Origin: Mycolicibacterium sp. CBMA 226
GTDB taxonomy: Bacteria > Actinomycetota > Actinomycetes > Mycobacteriales > Mycobacteriaceae
DNA length: 64,000 nucleotides
Direction of reading: 5' to 3'
Assembly: GCF_009729075.1 (NCBI RefSeq)
Contig: NZ_VTGY01000001.1
Coordinates: 186,001-250,000 of the forward strand
Shown: piece after piece, positions 48,853 to 61,368 of the stretch
Layout of the letters: each line of letters begins with the position of its first letter
How positions within the stretch are numbered: the first letter of the stretch is position 1
Notes under the pieces: generated by a model
Told to the model about the DNA's origin: nothing
Databases searched by the model: none
Seen by the model: only the letters and a program-made list of their open reading frames with translations
Position numbers and translations under genes: made by a program

Positions 48853-50426
48853 GTTCGGACGACGACTACGCGGGCGAGTTCCGCAACGCGCGGTTGCCGG
48901 GGTCGGTGGCGGAAATCCTGGCCAGCCCTGAGGGGCCGGAGGTCGGTGCGTTCTTCGACATGGACGGCACCCTGGTGGCCGGCTTCACCGGCGTGATCAT
49001 GACGCAGGACCGCTTGCGCCGGGGCCAGATGGGCGTCGGTGAATTCATCGGCATGGTGCAGGCCGCGGTGAACCATCAGCTGGGCCGCGCCGAGTTCGAG
49101 GATCTGATCGGCCGAGGCGCGCGGATGCTCAGCGGCAATTCGCTCAGCGACCTCGATGAGCTGGGCGAGCGGTTGTTCATCCAGCACATCAAGAAGCGGA
49201 TCTATCCCGAGATGCGTGAGCTCGTACGCGCGCACATGGCGCGCGGGCACACCGTCGTCCTGAGCTCGTCGGCGCTGACGGTCCAGGTGGAGCCGGTGGC
49301 GAACTTCCTCGGCATCAAGAACGTGCTGTGCAACAAGTTCGAGACCGACGAAGACGGGCTCATCACCGGCGAGGTGGTCAGGCCGGTGCTGTGGGGACCC
49401 GGAAAAGCCAACGCCGCACAGCATTTCGCGGCCAACAACGGTGTCGACCTGGCGAAGAGCTACTTCTATGCCGACGGTGACGAAGACGTCGCCCTGATGT
49501 ACCTGGTCGGCAATCCGCGGCCCACCAACCCGGCGGCGAAGCTGGAATCAGTTGCCGCCAAACGTGGCTGGCCGGTGCTGAAGTTCTCCAGCCGCAGTGG
49601 CAGCAGCCCCATCGCGCAGCTGCGGACCATCGCCGGCATCGCGTCGCTGGCCCCGGTCGCGGCAGGTGCCCTCGGGCTCGGTCTGTTGACCGGCAACCGG
49701 CGCACGGGCGTCAACTTCTTCACGTCGGCGTGGAGCAAGGCATTGATGGCCACGCTCGGTATCGATCTCAACGTGATCGGCGCGGAAAACCTTCGGGCGC
49801 AGCGGCCCGCGGTGTTCATCTTCAACCACCGCAACCAGGCCGACCCGATGATCGCCGGCGCGCTGGTGAGCGACAACTTCACCTCGGTGGGCAAGAAGGA
49901 ACTCGAGAGCAATCCGATCATGGGCACCATCGGCAAGGTGATGGACGCCGCATTCATCGACCGCGACGACCCCGCCTCGGCCATCGAGAGCCTGCACAAG
50001 ATGGAAGACCTTGCCCGTAAAGGACTTTCCATCCTGATCGCCCCCGAGGGCACCCGCCTCGACACCACCGAGGTCGGCGAGTTCAAGAAGGGGCCATTCC
50101 GGATGGCCATGGCCGTCGGCATCCCCGTCGTGCCGATCGTTATCCGCAACGCGGAGGTGATCGCCGCCCGTGACTCGTCGACCTTCCACTCCGGAAAGGT
50201 CGATGTCGTTGTGTTCCCGCCGATCTCGGTCGAGGACTGGACTCTCGACGACCTGTCCGAGCGCATCGCGGAGGTGCGGCAGCTGTACCTGGACACCCTC
50301 CGAAAATGGCCGCACGACAAGGTTCCCGACAATCCGCTGTACCACCGGACGGCGTCGCCCGCCGCGGAGCCCGAGACGCCCGATGACGGCGGCGAAGCAC
50401 CGCGCAGCGCTAAGGGCCGACGGTGA
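48849..50426 (+). CDS. plsC: HAD phosphatase-PlsC fusion (1-acylglycerol-3-phosphate acyltransferase)
   Basis: This 525-residue two-domain protein has an N-terminal SerB-like HAD phosphatase: nucleophile [27 protein letters not shown], and [19 protein letters not shown] for Mg binding (residues about 30-270). The C-terminal PlsC acyltransferase (about 290-500) has [15 protein letters not shown] (NHxxxxD), SIAAPEGTR-like region [20 protein letters not shown] and [11 protein letters not shown]. The fusion would join acylation of lysophosphatidate with a phosphatase, which might dephosphorylate phosphatidate; M. tuberculosis Rv2483c is annotated the same way. ATG overlaps the previous stop; its stop overlaps the PlsB GTG. 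Confidence 0.92.
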   Translation: MSSDDDYAGEFRNARLPGSVAEILASPEGPEVGAFFDMDGTLVAGFTGVIMTQDRLRRGQMGVGEFIGMVQAAVNHQLGRAEFEDLIGRGARMLSGNSLSDLDELGERLFIQHIKKRIYPEMRELVRAHMARGHTVVLSSSALTVQVEPVANFLGIKNVLCNKFETDEDGLITGEVVRPVLWGPGKANAAQHFAANNGVDLAKSYFYADGDEDVALMYLVGNPRPTNPAAKLESVAAKRGWPVLKFSSRSGSSPIAQLRTIAGIASLAPVAAGALGLGLLTGNRRTGVNFFTSAWSKALMATLGIDLNVIGAENLRAQRPAVFIFNHRNQADPMIAGALVSDNFTSVGKKELESNPIMGTIGKVMDAAFIDRDDPASAIESLHKMEDLARKGLSILIAPEGTRLDTTEVGEFKKGPFRMAMAVGIPVVPIVIRNAEVIAARDSSTFHSGKVDVVVFPPISVEDWTLDDLSERIAEVRQLYLDTLRKWPHDKVPDNPLYHRTASPAAEPETPDDGGEAPRSAKGRR

Positions 50427-52780
50427 AGCACACCGCTGACGACCTCGCCAGCTTCGACCCGACCGACGACGCGCTGGTCCTGACCGCGGTCGGCTCCGCG
50501 GCCGAATGGGACCTGCTCAACGACTGGCTGGCCCATCAACGCAAGCAGCATCCGGACACCCGGCTCGAGGTGCTCCGGCTGCCGACGGAGGGCGAGCCTT
50601 CACCCGGCACGCTGGCCCGCCTGGTCGAGTTGCTCGGCGCCGATGAGGGTCGTTCAGTGGTGCCGGTCCGGGTGTTCTGGGTGCCCGCCGGTCTGCCCAC
50701 GCGCTCCAAGATCGTGTCCCTGATCTCGGGCCGCGACCGGTACCGGCCACCTGAGCTGCTGCAGCGTCGCATCCTGCGCAAGGACCCGTTGCGGGCCCGG
50801 GTGGTGGCCGGCGAGCCGGCCACGGTCGGACAACTCCGGCAGCAGTGGAAGGACACCACGACCGCCGAAAACCCCAGGGAATTCGCGCGATTCGTGCTGC
50901 GCCGGGCGCAGCTCGCCATCGAACGCGTGGAGCTGCGGCTGCTGGGCCCCGAGTACAAATCACCGCGGCTGGTCAAGCCCGAGGTGCTGGCATCCGCGCG
51001 GTTCCGGGAAGGGCTGGAGAAGATTCCCGGCGCGACGGTCGAGAAGGCCGGCGAGATGCTCGACGAGCTGTCGACGGGCTGGAGCCGGTTCCTGGTCGAC
51101 TTCATCCCCAAGATCGGGCGCGCCATCTTCAGCAGGGGATTCGACCCCAACGTGGACTACAACCGCGAGCAGGTCGAGGCCATGCGCCACGCACTGGAAC
51201 TGCACCCGGCGGTGCTGCTGTTCTCGCACCGGTCGTACCTCGACGGCGTGATCGTGCCGGTGGCGATGCAGGAGAACCGACTGCCACCGGTGCATACGTT
51301 TGCCGGGATAAACCTCGCCTTCGGTCTGATGGGGCCGATCTTCCGGCACTCCGGCGTCATCTTCATCCGCCGCAACATCGCCGGTGACCCGTTGTACAAG
51401 TACGTGCTCAAGGAGTACGTCGGGTACATCGTCGAGAAGCGCTTCAACCTCAACTGGTCCATCGAGGGCACGCGGTCCCGAACCGGAAAGATGCTGCCGC
51501 CCAAGCTCGGTCTGTTGGCGTACGTCGCCGACGCCTACGTCGACGGCCGCAGCGAGGACATCCTGCTGCAGCCCGTCTCCATCAGCTTCGACCAGCTGCA
51601 CGAGACCGCCGAGTACGCCGCCTACGCCCGCGGCGGCGAGAAGACCCCCGAAGGTCTGAGCTGGCTGTACCACTACATCAAGGCGCAGGGCGACCGGAAC
51701 TTCGGCAAGATCTACGTGCGCTTCCCCGAAGCGGTGTCGATGCGGGAACAGCTGGGACCCCCTGACGGTCCGGTGGCCACCGACCCCGCGGCCAAGCGAC
51801 TGGCACTACAGAAGATGGCCTTCGAAGTGGCCTGGCGCATCCTGCGGGCCACCCCGGTCAACGCCACGGCGCTGGTGTCGGCGCTGCTGCTGACCACCCG
51901 CGGCCTGGCGCTGACGCTGGACCAGTTGCACCACACCCTGCAGGACGCCCTGGATTACCTTGAGCGCAAACAGATTCCGATGACCAACTCGGCACTGCGG
52001 CTGCGTACCCCGGAAGGGGTCCGGGCCACGCTCGACGCCATGTCCGGCGGGCATCCGGTCACCGCCGTCGACAGCGGCCGCCAGCCGGTCTGGTACATCG
52101 CGCCGCAGGACGAGCACGAGGCGGCGTTCTACCGCAACACGACCATCGATGCGTTCCTGGAGACCGCGATCGTCGAATTGGCCATGGCGCACGCCGCGAA
52201 AGCCGAATCGGACCCGGTGGGGGCGTTCTGGTCGCAGGTGATGCGGCTGCGCGACCTGCTCAAGTTCGAGTTCTACTTCGCCGACTCGGCGTCGTTCCGC
52301 GCGCACATCCTGGAAGAGATGTCGTGGCAGGACAACTGCGAACAGCAGCTGGCCGAGGGGGGCGAGGCCATCTACGCGATGCTGCGGGCCAAGCGTCCGA
52401 TCATCGCGGGCGCCATGCTGCGGCCGTTCCTGGAGGCCTACGAACTGGTCGCCGACGTGTTGCGGGGCACGCCGCCCGATATCAGCGAGAAAGACCTGAC
52501 GAAGCGGGCACTCGGCGTCGGCCGCCAGTACGTCGCGCAAGGCCGGATACGCAGCAACGAGTCGGTGTCGGCGCTGCTGTTCACGACGGCGCGGCAGGTG
52601 GTGGCCGACCAGAAGCTGCTGGAGCCGGCACCCGATCTGGAGGAGCGGCGCACGGCCTTCCTGGCCGAGCTGCGGGCGATCCTGGCGGACATGGCGACAG
52701 TCGACTCGATCGGCTGGATCAAGTTCGACATCCGCGAGTTGCAGCGGCGCAAGGCCAAGAAGGCCATAGAAGCCGAGTAG
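50423..52780 (+). CDS. plsB2: Glycerol-3-phosphate acyltransferase
   Basis: This 785-residue membrane-associated acyltransferase makes lysophosphatidate from glycerol-3-phosphate and acyl-CoA, the first step of phospholipid and TAG synthesis. Acyltransferase blocks: [20 protein letters not shown] (HxxxxD), [20 protein letters not shown] (G3P binding), [20 protein letters not shown] and [10 protein letters not shown]. The long C-terminal helical region is typical of PlsB. GTG 50423 overlaps the plsC stop (GTGA), making WS/DGAT-PlsC-PlsB one coupled operon. Corresponds to Rv2482c. Confidence 0.95.
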   Translation: MKHTADDLASFDPTDDALVLTAVGSAAEWDLLNDWLAHQRKQHPDTRLEVLRLPTEGEPSPGTLARLVELLGADEGRSVVPVRVFWVPAGLPTRSKIVSLISGRDRYRPPELLQRRILRKDPLRARVVAGEPATVGQLRQQWKDTTTAENPREFARFVLRRAQLAIERVELRLLGPEYKSPRLVKPEVLASARFREGLEKIPGATVEKAGEMLDELSTGWSRFLVDFIPKIGRAIFSRGFDPNVDYNREQVEAMRHALELHPAVLLFSHRSYLDGVIVPVAMQENRLPPVHTFAGINLAFGLMGPIFRHSGVIFIRRNIAGDPLYKYVLKEYVGYIVEKRFNLNWSIEGTRSRTGKMLPPKLGLLAYVADAYVDGRSEDILLQPVSISFDQLHETAEYAAYARGGEKTPEGLSWLYHYIKAQGDRNFGKIYVRFPEAVSMREQLGPPDGPVATDPAAKRLALQKMAFEVAWRILRATPVNATALVSALLLTTRGLALTLDQLHHTLQDALDYLERKQIPMTNSALRLRTPEGVRATLDAMSGGHPVTAVDSGRQPVWYIAPQDEHEAAFYRNTTIDAFLETAIVELAMAHAAKAESDPVGAFWSQVMRLRDLLKFEFYFADSASFRAHILEEMSWQDNCEQQLAEGGEAIYAMLRAKRPIIAGAMLRPFLEAYELVADVLRGTPPDISEKDLTKRALGVGRQYVAQGRIRSNESVSALLFTTARQVVADQKLLEPAPDLEERRTAFLAELRAILADMATVDSIGWIKFDIRELQRRKAKKAIEAE

Positions 52781-52942
52781 CGGGCCGAGTACCTCGAGCC
52801 TGGCGTTATCCACAGTTCGCGATTCATCCACAACCGGCGCTGCTCTTCGGGCGGCGCCGGTTCTTTTGTCGGTGCCTGCCGGGTCAATGGACGCACAGGC
52901 CGGCGAGAACGCCGGCAACACCGAAATTGGATGGAGAAGCAC

Positions 52943-53377
52943 ATGTTCGAGACACCCTTCACTGTTGTCGGAAACGTGGTCACCGACGTGTACGCGCGCC
53001 GGGCCGGTGAGAGCAACGTCGTGACCTTCCGTATGGCGAGCAATTCGAGGAAAAGGACCGACGACGGCTGGGAGCCGGGCAACTCGCTGTACGTCACGGT
53101 CAACTGCTGGGGTCGGGTGGCCGACGGGGTGGCGGGCCGGTTGTTCAAGGGCGACCCGGTGGTGGTCGTCGGCCACATCTACACCAACGAGTACCTGGAC
53201 AAGGAGGGCAACCGGCGCTCTGCCATGGAGGTGCGGGCGACGTCCGTCGGACCCGACATGGCGCGGTGCCAGGTCAAGATCGATCCGCGACGGCCGAGCC
53301 CGCTGGAACTCGAGCCACCGCAGGCGGAACCCGAGGCCGAGTCCGAGAACTCGGACGAGTTGGCGGTGTTGACGTAG
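52943..53377 (+). CDS. ssbB: Single-stranded DNA-binding protein paralogue
   Basis: This 144-residue OB-fold SSB is of the second mycobacterial type. The fold is seen in FTVVGNVVTDVYARRAGESN, then VTFRMASNSRKRTDDGWEPG, YVTVNCWGRVADGVAGRLFK and GDPVVVVGHIYTNEYLDKEG. The C-terminus is acidic but lacks the DDEPPF-type tip that recruits partner proteins, ending DELAVLT, as expected for SSBb. M. smegmatis SSBb has been linked to stress and recombination rather than replication. ATG 52943 is preferred because GGAGAA lies 5 nt upstream. It follows plsB2 after 162 nt. Confidence 0.9.
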   Translation: MFETPFTVVGNVVTDVYARRAGESNVVTFRMASNSRKRTDDGWEPGNSLYVTVNCWGRVADGVAGRLFKGDPVVVVGHIYTNEYLDKEGNRRSAMEVRATSVGPDMARCQVKIDPRRPSPLELEPPQAEPEAESENSDELAVLT

Positions 53378-53384
53378 CCGGAAC

Positions 53385-53423
53385 GTCGGGGCGCCTCACG
53401 AGGCCCGGCGCGGGCGCCCCGAC
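53385..53423 (+). terminator. Hairpin terminator after ssbB
   Basis: GTCGGGGCGCC (53385-53395) pairs perfectly with GGCGCCCCGAC (53413-53423) around a 17-nt loop, 8 nt after the ssbB stop. There is no U-tract. TAGGAT at 53453-53458 beyond it may be the ettA -10 box. Confidence 0.7.
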
Positions 53424-53556
53424 CGCGCCAACGGGCGATTTGGCGCCTTGCCTAGGATGGTCAGCGAGTTTTCGCGGGACCGCGCCAGATCGATCGCGCC
53501 GGGTCCGTGCTACGAGAACGCTACGACGAACAGCCAACGAAAGGCATGACGACGGC

Positions 53557-55230
<1,674 letters not shown>

Positions 55231-55285
55231 CGTCGCATCTACGTGCCGGTCGCGGCACGGTGGTGCGACGTCAGGAGCAAGTCGG

Positions 55286-58200
55286 ATGACGGAATATCGG
55301 GGCGGACTCAGCGGCATGACGCGGTCCGCCGGCGCGGATGGCAACGCGGGTCTGGCGCGGGCATACCTGCTGACCTACCGCGGCCCCAACGACGGCTCAC
55401 CGGCCGACGGTGGGGTCACCGCCCCGATCGACGTGGCAATGGCGACCCGGGTGTCTCCCGAGTTGCTGGCTGCCCATTACCGGCTCGGCCATCGCCGGTC
55501 GACGGGGGAGACGCTCGTCGCGATCTACCCCGCCGACGACCCCGGCCGGTTCGGCCCGGCGCTGCAGATCGTGACCGATCACAGCGCGCTGCTGATGGAT
55601 TCGGTGATGGTGCTGTTGCACCGCATCGGCGTCGCCTACACCGCGATCATGAGTCCCGAATTCCGGGTGCGGCGCGATTCAGCGGGCGAAGTCGTCGCGA
55701 TGGGGCCGGCGGTCGACCCGTCCGCACCGGCTGACGGCATCGACGAGGCCTGGATTCACGTCCAGTTGGCGACCATGGGGGACGGCAAGGCCGTGGCCGA
55801 GGCCGCGGCCGTACTACCCCACGCGCTCACCGACACCCGGGCCGTCGAACTCGATACGCCCGCGATGAATGCCGCGCTCGTGGGGTTGGCCAACGCGCTC
55901 GATGCCGACCACAACGGCCGGTTCCCCGGTTACGACCGGCGCGACGTGGCGGCCCTGCTGCGCTGGCTGGCCGACGGGCACTTCGTCCTGCTCGGCTACC
56001 AGCAGTGCACCGTGGAGAACGGGCAGGCCGAGGTGGACCCGGCGACCCGGCTCGGCGTGGCCAAGCTGCGCACCGACGTGCTGCCCCCGCTGGCCGGTGA
56101 CGACGAACTGCTGGCCGTCGCGCAGGCCACCATGCCGAGTTATCTGCGCTACGGCGCCTACCCGTACATCGTGGTGGTCCGCGAGAGCCCGCGACAAGAC
56201 GCGGCCGGACTGCATCCCGCGCGGGAACACCGCTTCATCGGTCAGTTCACGGTGACCGCGGGCAACGCGAATGTGCTTGAGATTCCCCTGATCTCACGCC
56301 GCGTCAACGAGGCATTGGCGCTGTCTCAGGGTGATCCGAGCCGGCCCGGCCAGCTGATGCTCGACATCATCCAGACCATCCCGCGATCCGAGCTGTTCTC
56401 CCTCACGGCGCGCGACCTCGTCGCCATGGGGAAGTCCGTCATCGATCTGGGTTCCCGGCGGCGCGCGCTGCTGTTCCTGCGTGCCGACAAACTGGCCCAT
56501 TTCGTGTCGTGCCTGGTGTACCTGCCGCGCGACCGGTACACCACCGATGTCCGGCTGGCCATGCAGGACATCCTGGTGCGCGAGCTCGGCGGCGAGAGTA
56601 TCGAATACACCGCCCGGGTGAGTGAATCGCCTTGGGCCGTCGTGCATTTCACGGTCCGCCTCAAGGAGGGGGCGAGCCAGGCGACCATCGATACCTCGGT
56701 CGCCAACGAAACCCGCATCCAGGGTCTGCTGACCGAGGCCGCCCGGACTTGGGGCGACCGGCTGATCGGTGCCGTCACGCCGGGCACCATCACGCGCGCC
56801 GAGGCCGAGCACTACGCGGTGGCATTCCCCGAGGTCTACAAGCAGGCTTTCACCCCGACCGGGGCCATCGAGGGCATCAGCATCATCGACCAGTTGCAGG
56901 ACGACAGCGTCAAGCTCGTGCTGGACTATCCCGACGCCGGGGCCGACGATGACGGCACCGCGCAACTCACGTGGTACCTGGCCGGCCGGTCGGCCTCGCT
57001 CAGCGAGCTGCTGCCGATGCTGCAGTCCATGGGTGTGGTCGTGCTCGAGGAACAGCCGTTCAACGTTGTGCGCGCCGACGGCGTGCCGGTGTGGATCTAC
57101 CAGTTCAAGATTTCCCGGCACCACTCCACCGTCGACGCCCCGGCAGCGGAACGCGAAGCGATCGCCGGCCGGTTCGCCGACGCCGTCACCGCCATCTGGC
57201 AGGGCAAGGTGGAGATTGACCGGTTCAACGAGTTGGTACTGGGCGCCGGGCTGACGTGGCAGCAGGTGACCATTCTGCGGGCCTACGCAAAGTACCTGCG
57301 GCAGGCCGGTTTTCCGTACAGTCAGTCCCACATAGAGACTGTGCTGCGGGACAACCCGCGTACCGCGAAGTCTGTCGTCGAGTTGTTCGAGGCGGTGTTC
57401 GACCCGACCGGGGGAGACGCCGTCGAACGCGCACAGGCCGCCGCCGCGGCGGTTGCCGCCGATATCGATGCCCTCGTGAGCCTGGACACCGACCGCGTCC
57501 TGCGGGCGTTCGCGTCGCTGGTGCAGGCCACTCTGCGGACCAACTACTACGTCACCGCGGAGGGATCGGCCCGGCAACGGAACGCCTTGTCGTTCAAGCT
57601 GGATCCGCAGTTGATCAACGAATTGCCGTTGCCCAGGCCGAAATACGAGATCTTCGTGTACTCGCCCCGGGTCGAAGGCGTGCATCTGCGGTTCGGCAAC
57701 GTGGCCCGCGGCGGCCTGCGCTGGTCGGACCGGCGTGAGGACTTCCGCACCGAGATCCTGGGCCTGGTCAAGGCGCAGGCGGTGAAGAACGCCGTCATCG
57801 TCCCGGTCGGCGCCAAGGGCGGATTCGTGCTCAAGTCGCCGCCCGCACCGACCGGTGACGTGGCCGCCGATCGCGATGCCCTGCGGGGCGAAGGCGTGGC
57901 CTGCTACCGGCTGTTTATCGCCGGCCTGCTCGACATCACCGACAACGTCGAGACGGCCACTGGCGCGGTCGTCCCACCGGCACGGGTGGTGCGCCGTGAC
58001 GGCGACGACGCCTACCTGGTGGTCGCCGCGGACAAGGGCACCGCGACGTTCTCGGACATCGCGAATGACGTTGCCCACTCGTATGGCTTCTGGCTCGGTG
58101 ACGCCTTCGCCTCGGGTGGGTCGGTCGGCTATGACCACAAGGCGATGGGCATCACCGCCAAGGGCGCGTGGGAGTCGGTCAAGCGGCACTTCCGGGAGAT

Positions 58201-60157
58201 GGGGCATGACACCCAGACCCAGGACTTCACCGTCGTCGGCGTCGGCGACATGAGCGGTGACGTGTTCGGCAATGGCATGTTGCTGTCCAAGCACATTCGG
58301 CTCGTGGCGGCCTTCGACCACCGGCACATCTTCTTGGATCCGCATCCCGATTCGGCCCGGTCCTGGGTCGAGCGCGACCGGATGTTCAAGCTGCCCCGAT
58401 CGAGTTGGGACGACTACGACAAGTCGCTCATCAGTGAGGGCGGCGGTGTTTACAGCCGCGAGCAGAAATCAATCCCCATCAGCCCCCAGGTGCGCGAAGC
58501 GCTCGGCCTCGCCGCCGACGTCACCGAACTCACGCCGCCGACGCTGATGAAGTCGATCCTGCTGGCACCTGTCGACCTGTTCTGGAACGGCGGCATCGGC
58601 ACCTACATCAAGGCCGAGACCGAATCGGATGCCGACGTCGGCGACCGCGCCAACGACGCGATCCGCGTCAATGGAAATCAGGTGCGCGCCAAGGTGGTCG
58701 GTGAGGGCGGCAACCTCGGCGTGACGCAGCGCGGGCGCATCGAATTCGATCTGGCCGGCGGCCACATCAACACCGACGCCATGGACAACTCGGCGGGTGT
58801 CGACTGCTCCGACCACGAGGTGAACATCAAGATTCTGGTCGACGCCCTCGTCACCGCCGGCAAGGTCGCGGCGGCCGAGCGCACCGACCTGTTGATGTCG
58901 ATGACCGACGAGGTCGGCCGGCTGGTGCTCGCCGACAACATGTCGCAGAACGACCTGATGGGCACCAGCCGTGCCAACGCCGCCAGCCTGCTTCCGGTGC
59001 ACGCTGCCCAGATTCGTGATCTGGCTGCCGAGCGTGGCCTGAACCGTGAGCTGGAAGCGCTGCCGTCGGACAAGGAGATTCGCCGGCGGATGGAGACCGG
59101 GCTGGGGCTGACGTCTCCGGAACTGGCCACCTTGATGGCCCATGTGAAGCTGGCGCTCAAAGAGGACGTTCTGGCCAGTGAACTGCCCGATCAGGAGGTG
59201 TTCGCCGGACGGCTGCCCGACTACTTCCCGGAGGAGCTGCGGGACCGGTTCGCGGCGGACATCCGGTCGCACCAACTCCGCCGGGAGATCATCACCACGA
59301 TGCTGGTGAACGACCTAGTCGACACCGCGGGCATCACCTACGCCTACCGCGTCGCGGAAGACGTCGGCGTGGGGCCGGTCGACGCGGTCCGCAGCTATGT
59401 GGCGGTGGACAAGATCTTCCGGGTCGGCGAGGTGTGGCGGAACATCCGGGCCGCCGGTCTGGCCGGTGTCCCGGTGGAAGTCACCGACCGCATGACGCTG
59501 GACCTGCGCCGGCTGATCGACCGCGCCGGGCGTTGGCTGCTGAACTACCGGCCCCAGCCGCTGGCGGTCGGCGCCGAGGCCAACCGGTTCGCGGCGAAGG
59601 TGGCCGAGCTCACTCCGCAGATGTCGCAGTGGCTGCGTGGCGATGACAAGGCCATCGCCGAGACCGATGCGGCACAGTTCGTGGCCGCCGGCGTCTCGAA
59701 GGAGCTGGCCTACATGGTGGCAACCGGGCTGTACCAGTACAGCCTGCTGGACGTCATCGACATCGCCGACATCGCCGAGCGTGATCCCGCCGAGGTGGCC
59801 GATACCTACTTCGCGCTGACCGACAATCTGGGCATCGACAACCTGCTCACCGCGGTTTCCGAACTGAGCCGCAATGACCGCTGGCATTCGTTGGCGCGCT
59901 TGGCGATTCGCGACGACATCTACGGGTCCATGCGGGCGCTGTGCATCGATGTGATGGCTGTCGGTGAACCGGATGAGACCGGTGAACAGAAGATTCACGA
60001 GTGGGCGTCGACCAACAGTTCCCGCGTCACCCGGGCCCGCCGGACGCTGACCGAGATCCTGGGTGACGAGGTGCGTGACCTGGCAACCCTGTCGGTGGCC
60101 GCGCGGCAGCTGCGCAGCATGACCACGAGAACGACCGGAACGGGCAATCAGGGATGA
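55286..60157 (+). CDS. gdh: NAD-dependent glutamate dehydrogenase, large (180-kDa class)
   Basis: This 1623-residue enzyme interconverts glutamate and 2-oxoglutarate plus ammonium. The long N-terminal half carries ACT-like regulatory modules ([20 protein letters not shown] and [16 protein letters not shown]), and the catalytic core includes [37 protein letters not shown] (catalytic Lys), [15 protein letters not shown] (NAD loop) and [18 protein letters not shown]. The C-terminal helical domain follows. In mycobacteria this enzyme is inhibited by unphosphorylated GarA, controlled by PknG; it is the Rv2476c counterpart. ATG 55286 follows CAGGAGCAAG; ATG 55316 is an alternative. It may be transcribed with ettA, 55 nt upstream. 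Confidence 0.96.
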   Translation: MTEYRGGLSGMTRSAGADGNAGLARAYLLTYRGPNDGSPADGGVTAPIDVAMATRVSPELLAAHYRLGHRRSTGETLVAIYPADDPGRFGPALQIVTDHSALLMDSVMVLLHRIGVAYTAIMSPEFRVRRDSAGEVVAMGPAVDPSAPADGIDEAWIHVQLATMGDGKAVAEAAAVLPHALTDTRAVELDTPAMNAALVGLANALDADHNGRFPGYDRRDVAALLRWLADGHFVLLGYQQCTVENGQAEVDPATRLGVAKLRTDVLPPLAGDDELLAVAQATMPSYLRYGAYPYIVVVRESPRQDAAGLHPAREHRFIGQFTVTAGNANVLEIPLISRRVNEALALSQGDPSRPGQLMLDIIQTIPRSELFSLTARDLVAMGKSVIDLGSRRRALLFLRADKLAHFVSCLVYLPRDRYTTDVRLAMQDILVRELGGESIEYTARVSESPWAVVHFTVRLKEGASQATIDTSVANETRIQGLLTEAARTWGDRLIGAVTPGTITRAEAEHYAVAFPEVYKQAFTPTGAIEGISIIDQLQDDSVKLVLDYPDAGADDDGTAQLTWYLAGRSASLSELLPMLQSMGVVVLEEQPFNVVRADGVPVWIYQFKISRHHSTVDAPAAEREAIAGRFADAVTAIWQGKVEIDRFNELVLGAGLTWQQVTILRAYAKYLRQAGFPYSQSHIETVLRDNPRTAKSVVELFEAVFDPTGGDAVERAQAAAAAVAADIDALVSLDTDRVLRAFASLVQATLRTNYYVTAEGSARQRNALSFKLDPQLINELPLPRPKYEIFVYSPRVEGVHLRFGNVARGGLRWSDRREDFRTEILGLVKAQAVKNAVIVPVGAKGGFVLKSPPAPTGDVAADRDALRGEGVACYRLFIAGLLDITDNVETATGAVVPPARVVRRDGDDAYLVVAADKGTATFSDIANDVAHSYGFWLGDAFASGGSVGYDHKAMGITAKGAWESVKRHFREMGHDTQTQDFTVVGVGDMSGDVFGNGMLLSKHIRLVAAFDHRHIFLDPHPDSARSWVERDRMFKLPRSSWDDYDKSLISEGGGVYSREQKSIPISPQVREALGLAADVTELTPPTLMKSILLAPVDLFWNGGIGTYIKAETESDADVGDRANDAIRVNGNQVRAKVVGEGGNLGVTQRGRIEFDLAGGHINTDAMDNSAGVDCSDHEVNIKILVDALVTAGKVAAAERTDLLMSMTDEVGRLVLADNMSQNDLMGTSRANAASLLPVHAAQIRDLAAERGLNRELEALPSDKEIRRRMETGLGLTSPELATLMAHVKLALKEDVLASELPDQEVFAGRLPDYFPEELRDRFAADIRSHQLRREIITTMLVNDLVDTAGITYAYRVAEDVGVGPVDAVRSYVAVDKIFRVGEVWRNIRAAGLAGVPVEVTDRMTLDLRRLIDRAGRWLLNYRPQPLAVGAEANRFAAKVAELTPQMSQWLRGDDKAIAETDAAQFVAAGVSKELAYMVATGLYQYSLLDVIDIADIAERDPAEVADTYFALTDNLGIDNLLTAVSELSRNDRWHSLARLAIRDDIYGSMRALCIDVMAVGEPDETGEQKIHEWASTNSSRVTRARRTLTEILGDEVRDLATLSVAARQLRSMTTRTTGTGNQG

Positions 60158-60164
60158 TGGGCGG

Positions 60165-60578
60165 GTGACTGAACGCTTCACGACGCCGGTGCCGGTGCGC
60201 TGGTCCGACATCGACATGTACCAGCATGTCAACCACGCCACCATGGTGACGATCCTCGAAGAGGCCCGGGTTCCGTTCCTCACCGAGCCCTTCGCGGAGG
60301 ACGTCGCCACCACCGGCCTGCTGATCGCCGAAGTCAACGTGAAGTACAAGGATCAACTGCGCCTTGTCGATTCGCCGCTGCAGGTGACCATCTGGACCAA
60401 CCGGCTGCGGGCCTGTGACTTCACGCTGGGCTACGAGGTGCGGTCGGCCCAGGCTGATCCGGATTCCAAGCCGGCTGTGATCGGGGAGACCCAGTTGGCC
60501 ACGTTCAACATCGAGCGGCAGATGCTGGTGCGCATCGCCCCGCATCAGCGGGAGTACCTGCAGCGTTTTGCGCGATGA
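60165..60578 (+). CDS. 4HBT-type acyl-CoA thioesterase (Rv2475c type)
   Basis: This 137-residue hotdog-fold thioesterase has the 4-hydroxybenzoyl-CoA thioesterase pattern VRWSDIDMYQHVNHATMVTI, then LEEARVPFL, with the catalytic Asp in SDID and the NHA element. Strands VNVKYKDQLRLVDSPLQV and FTLGYEVRSAQ follow. The acyl substrate is unknown. It begins with GTG 60165, 7 nt after the gdh stop, so co-transcription is likely. It overlaps by frame proximity with the next gene, 28 nt downstream. Confidence 0.88.
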   Translation: MTERFTTPVPVRWSDIDMYQHVNHATMVTILEEARVPFLTEPFAEDVATTGLLIAEVNVKYKDQLRLVDSPLQVTIWTNRLRACDFTLGYEVRSAQADPDSKPAVIGETQLATFNIERQMLVRIAPHQREYLQRFAR

Positions 60579-60606
60579 GCGATTGCGCGAAGAGCAGAGG
60601 GCCCCG

Positions 60607-61242
60607 ATGAGCGAGCGCGGCATCTGGCTCGCCGACGCCGCGCAGGCGCAGAATCTGGCGACCTTCGTCGAGCGTGTGCGGCGGCTTGATGAGGCGGCGG
60701 TGGTGCGGCTGCGGGCGCGCGGTAAGGGAGTCGTCGTCGCCTGGGCGGCAACGGGTTTCGAGGTGCTGGCTGCACGTGTCGTGAGTGGCCGGGTGGCGCC
60801 GTCCGACCTGTGCGCCGGGGCCGACGCGTTGAGCCGCGAGCTGCCCGGCTCGGGCCGGATCGATCCGGGGTTCGCGATGGACTCGGCATGGCGTGGCGCG
60901 CTGCCGCCGGACAACGGCTTCAGCCACCTCGACGATGTGCCGGCCGGCGCGGTACTGGAGTTGTTCCAGCGCGGCGTCGAATTGGCACGGGAACACAGCG
61001 GCCCGCAGGGCCCGCCCCCGTCGCTGCTGGACCAGGACGTCCTCACCGTCAGCGCCGGAGACGTCGAGGTCGGCATCCCGATGCGCTGTGTATTCGCCCT
61101 GACCGCCATGGGTTTCGTGCCCGACCCGCTGCCGGACGACGAAGTGGTCCGCGTCCGGGTGCATCCGACGTGGCTGCGCATCGACGCGCGGTTCGGCTCG
61201 GTGTACCGCCGCCGCGGCGGCCCGATCCTGTTGTCGCCCTAG
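60607..61242 (+). CDS. Conserved hypothetical protein (Rv2474c type)
   Basis: This 211-residue cytosolic protein has no recognised domain. Parts with apparent structure are WLADAAQAQNLATFVERVRR, then AVVRLRARGKGVVVAWAATG, PGFAMDSAWRGALPPDNGF and VRVHPTWLRIDARFGSVYRR. No signal peptide or membrane segment is visible. ATG 60607 is preferred because GAAGAGCAGAGG precedes it; an upstream TTG at 60568 is in frame. It ends the gdh-thioesterase run and corresponds by order to Rv2474c beside Rv2475c. A hairpin terminator follows. Confidence 0.75.
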   Translation: MSERGIWLADAAQAQNLATFVERVRRLDEAAVVRLRARGKGVVVAWAATGFEVLAARVVSGRVAPSDLCAGADALSRELPGSGRIDPGFAMDSAWRGALPPDNGFSHLDDVPAGAVLELFQRGVELAREHSGPQGPPPSLLDQDVLTVSAGDVEVGIPMRCVFALTAMGFVPDPLPDDEVVRVRVHPTWLRIDARFGSVYRRRGGPILLSP

Positions 61243-61263
61243 GGCCTGCCGAAGCTGAGTGGC

Positions 61264-61303
61264 TGCTCGCGCGGCGGATGTGATTTCACCCGCCGTGCGA
61301 GCA
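61264..61303. terminator. Bidirectional hairpin between convergent genes
   Basis: TGCTCGCGCGGCGG (61264-61277) pairs, with one wobble, with CCGCCGTGCGAGCA (61290-61303) around a 12-nt loop. It lies between the plus-strand hypothetical gene and the minus-strand HNH gene. No U-tract. Confidence 0.7.
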
Positions 61304-61368
61304 TGAGGGCCGGGGACACTATTGAGTTATCAAGGTGCACAGCAGGTTTCAGATGACGCGTGGGGCGG

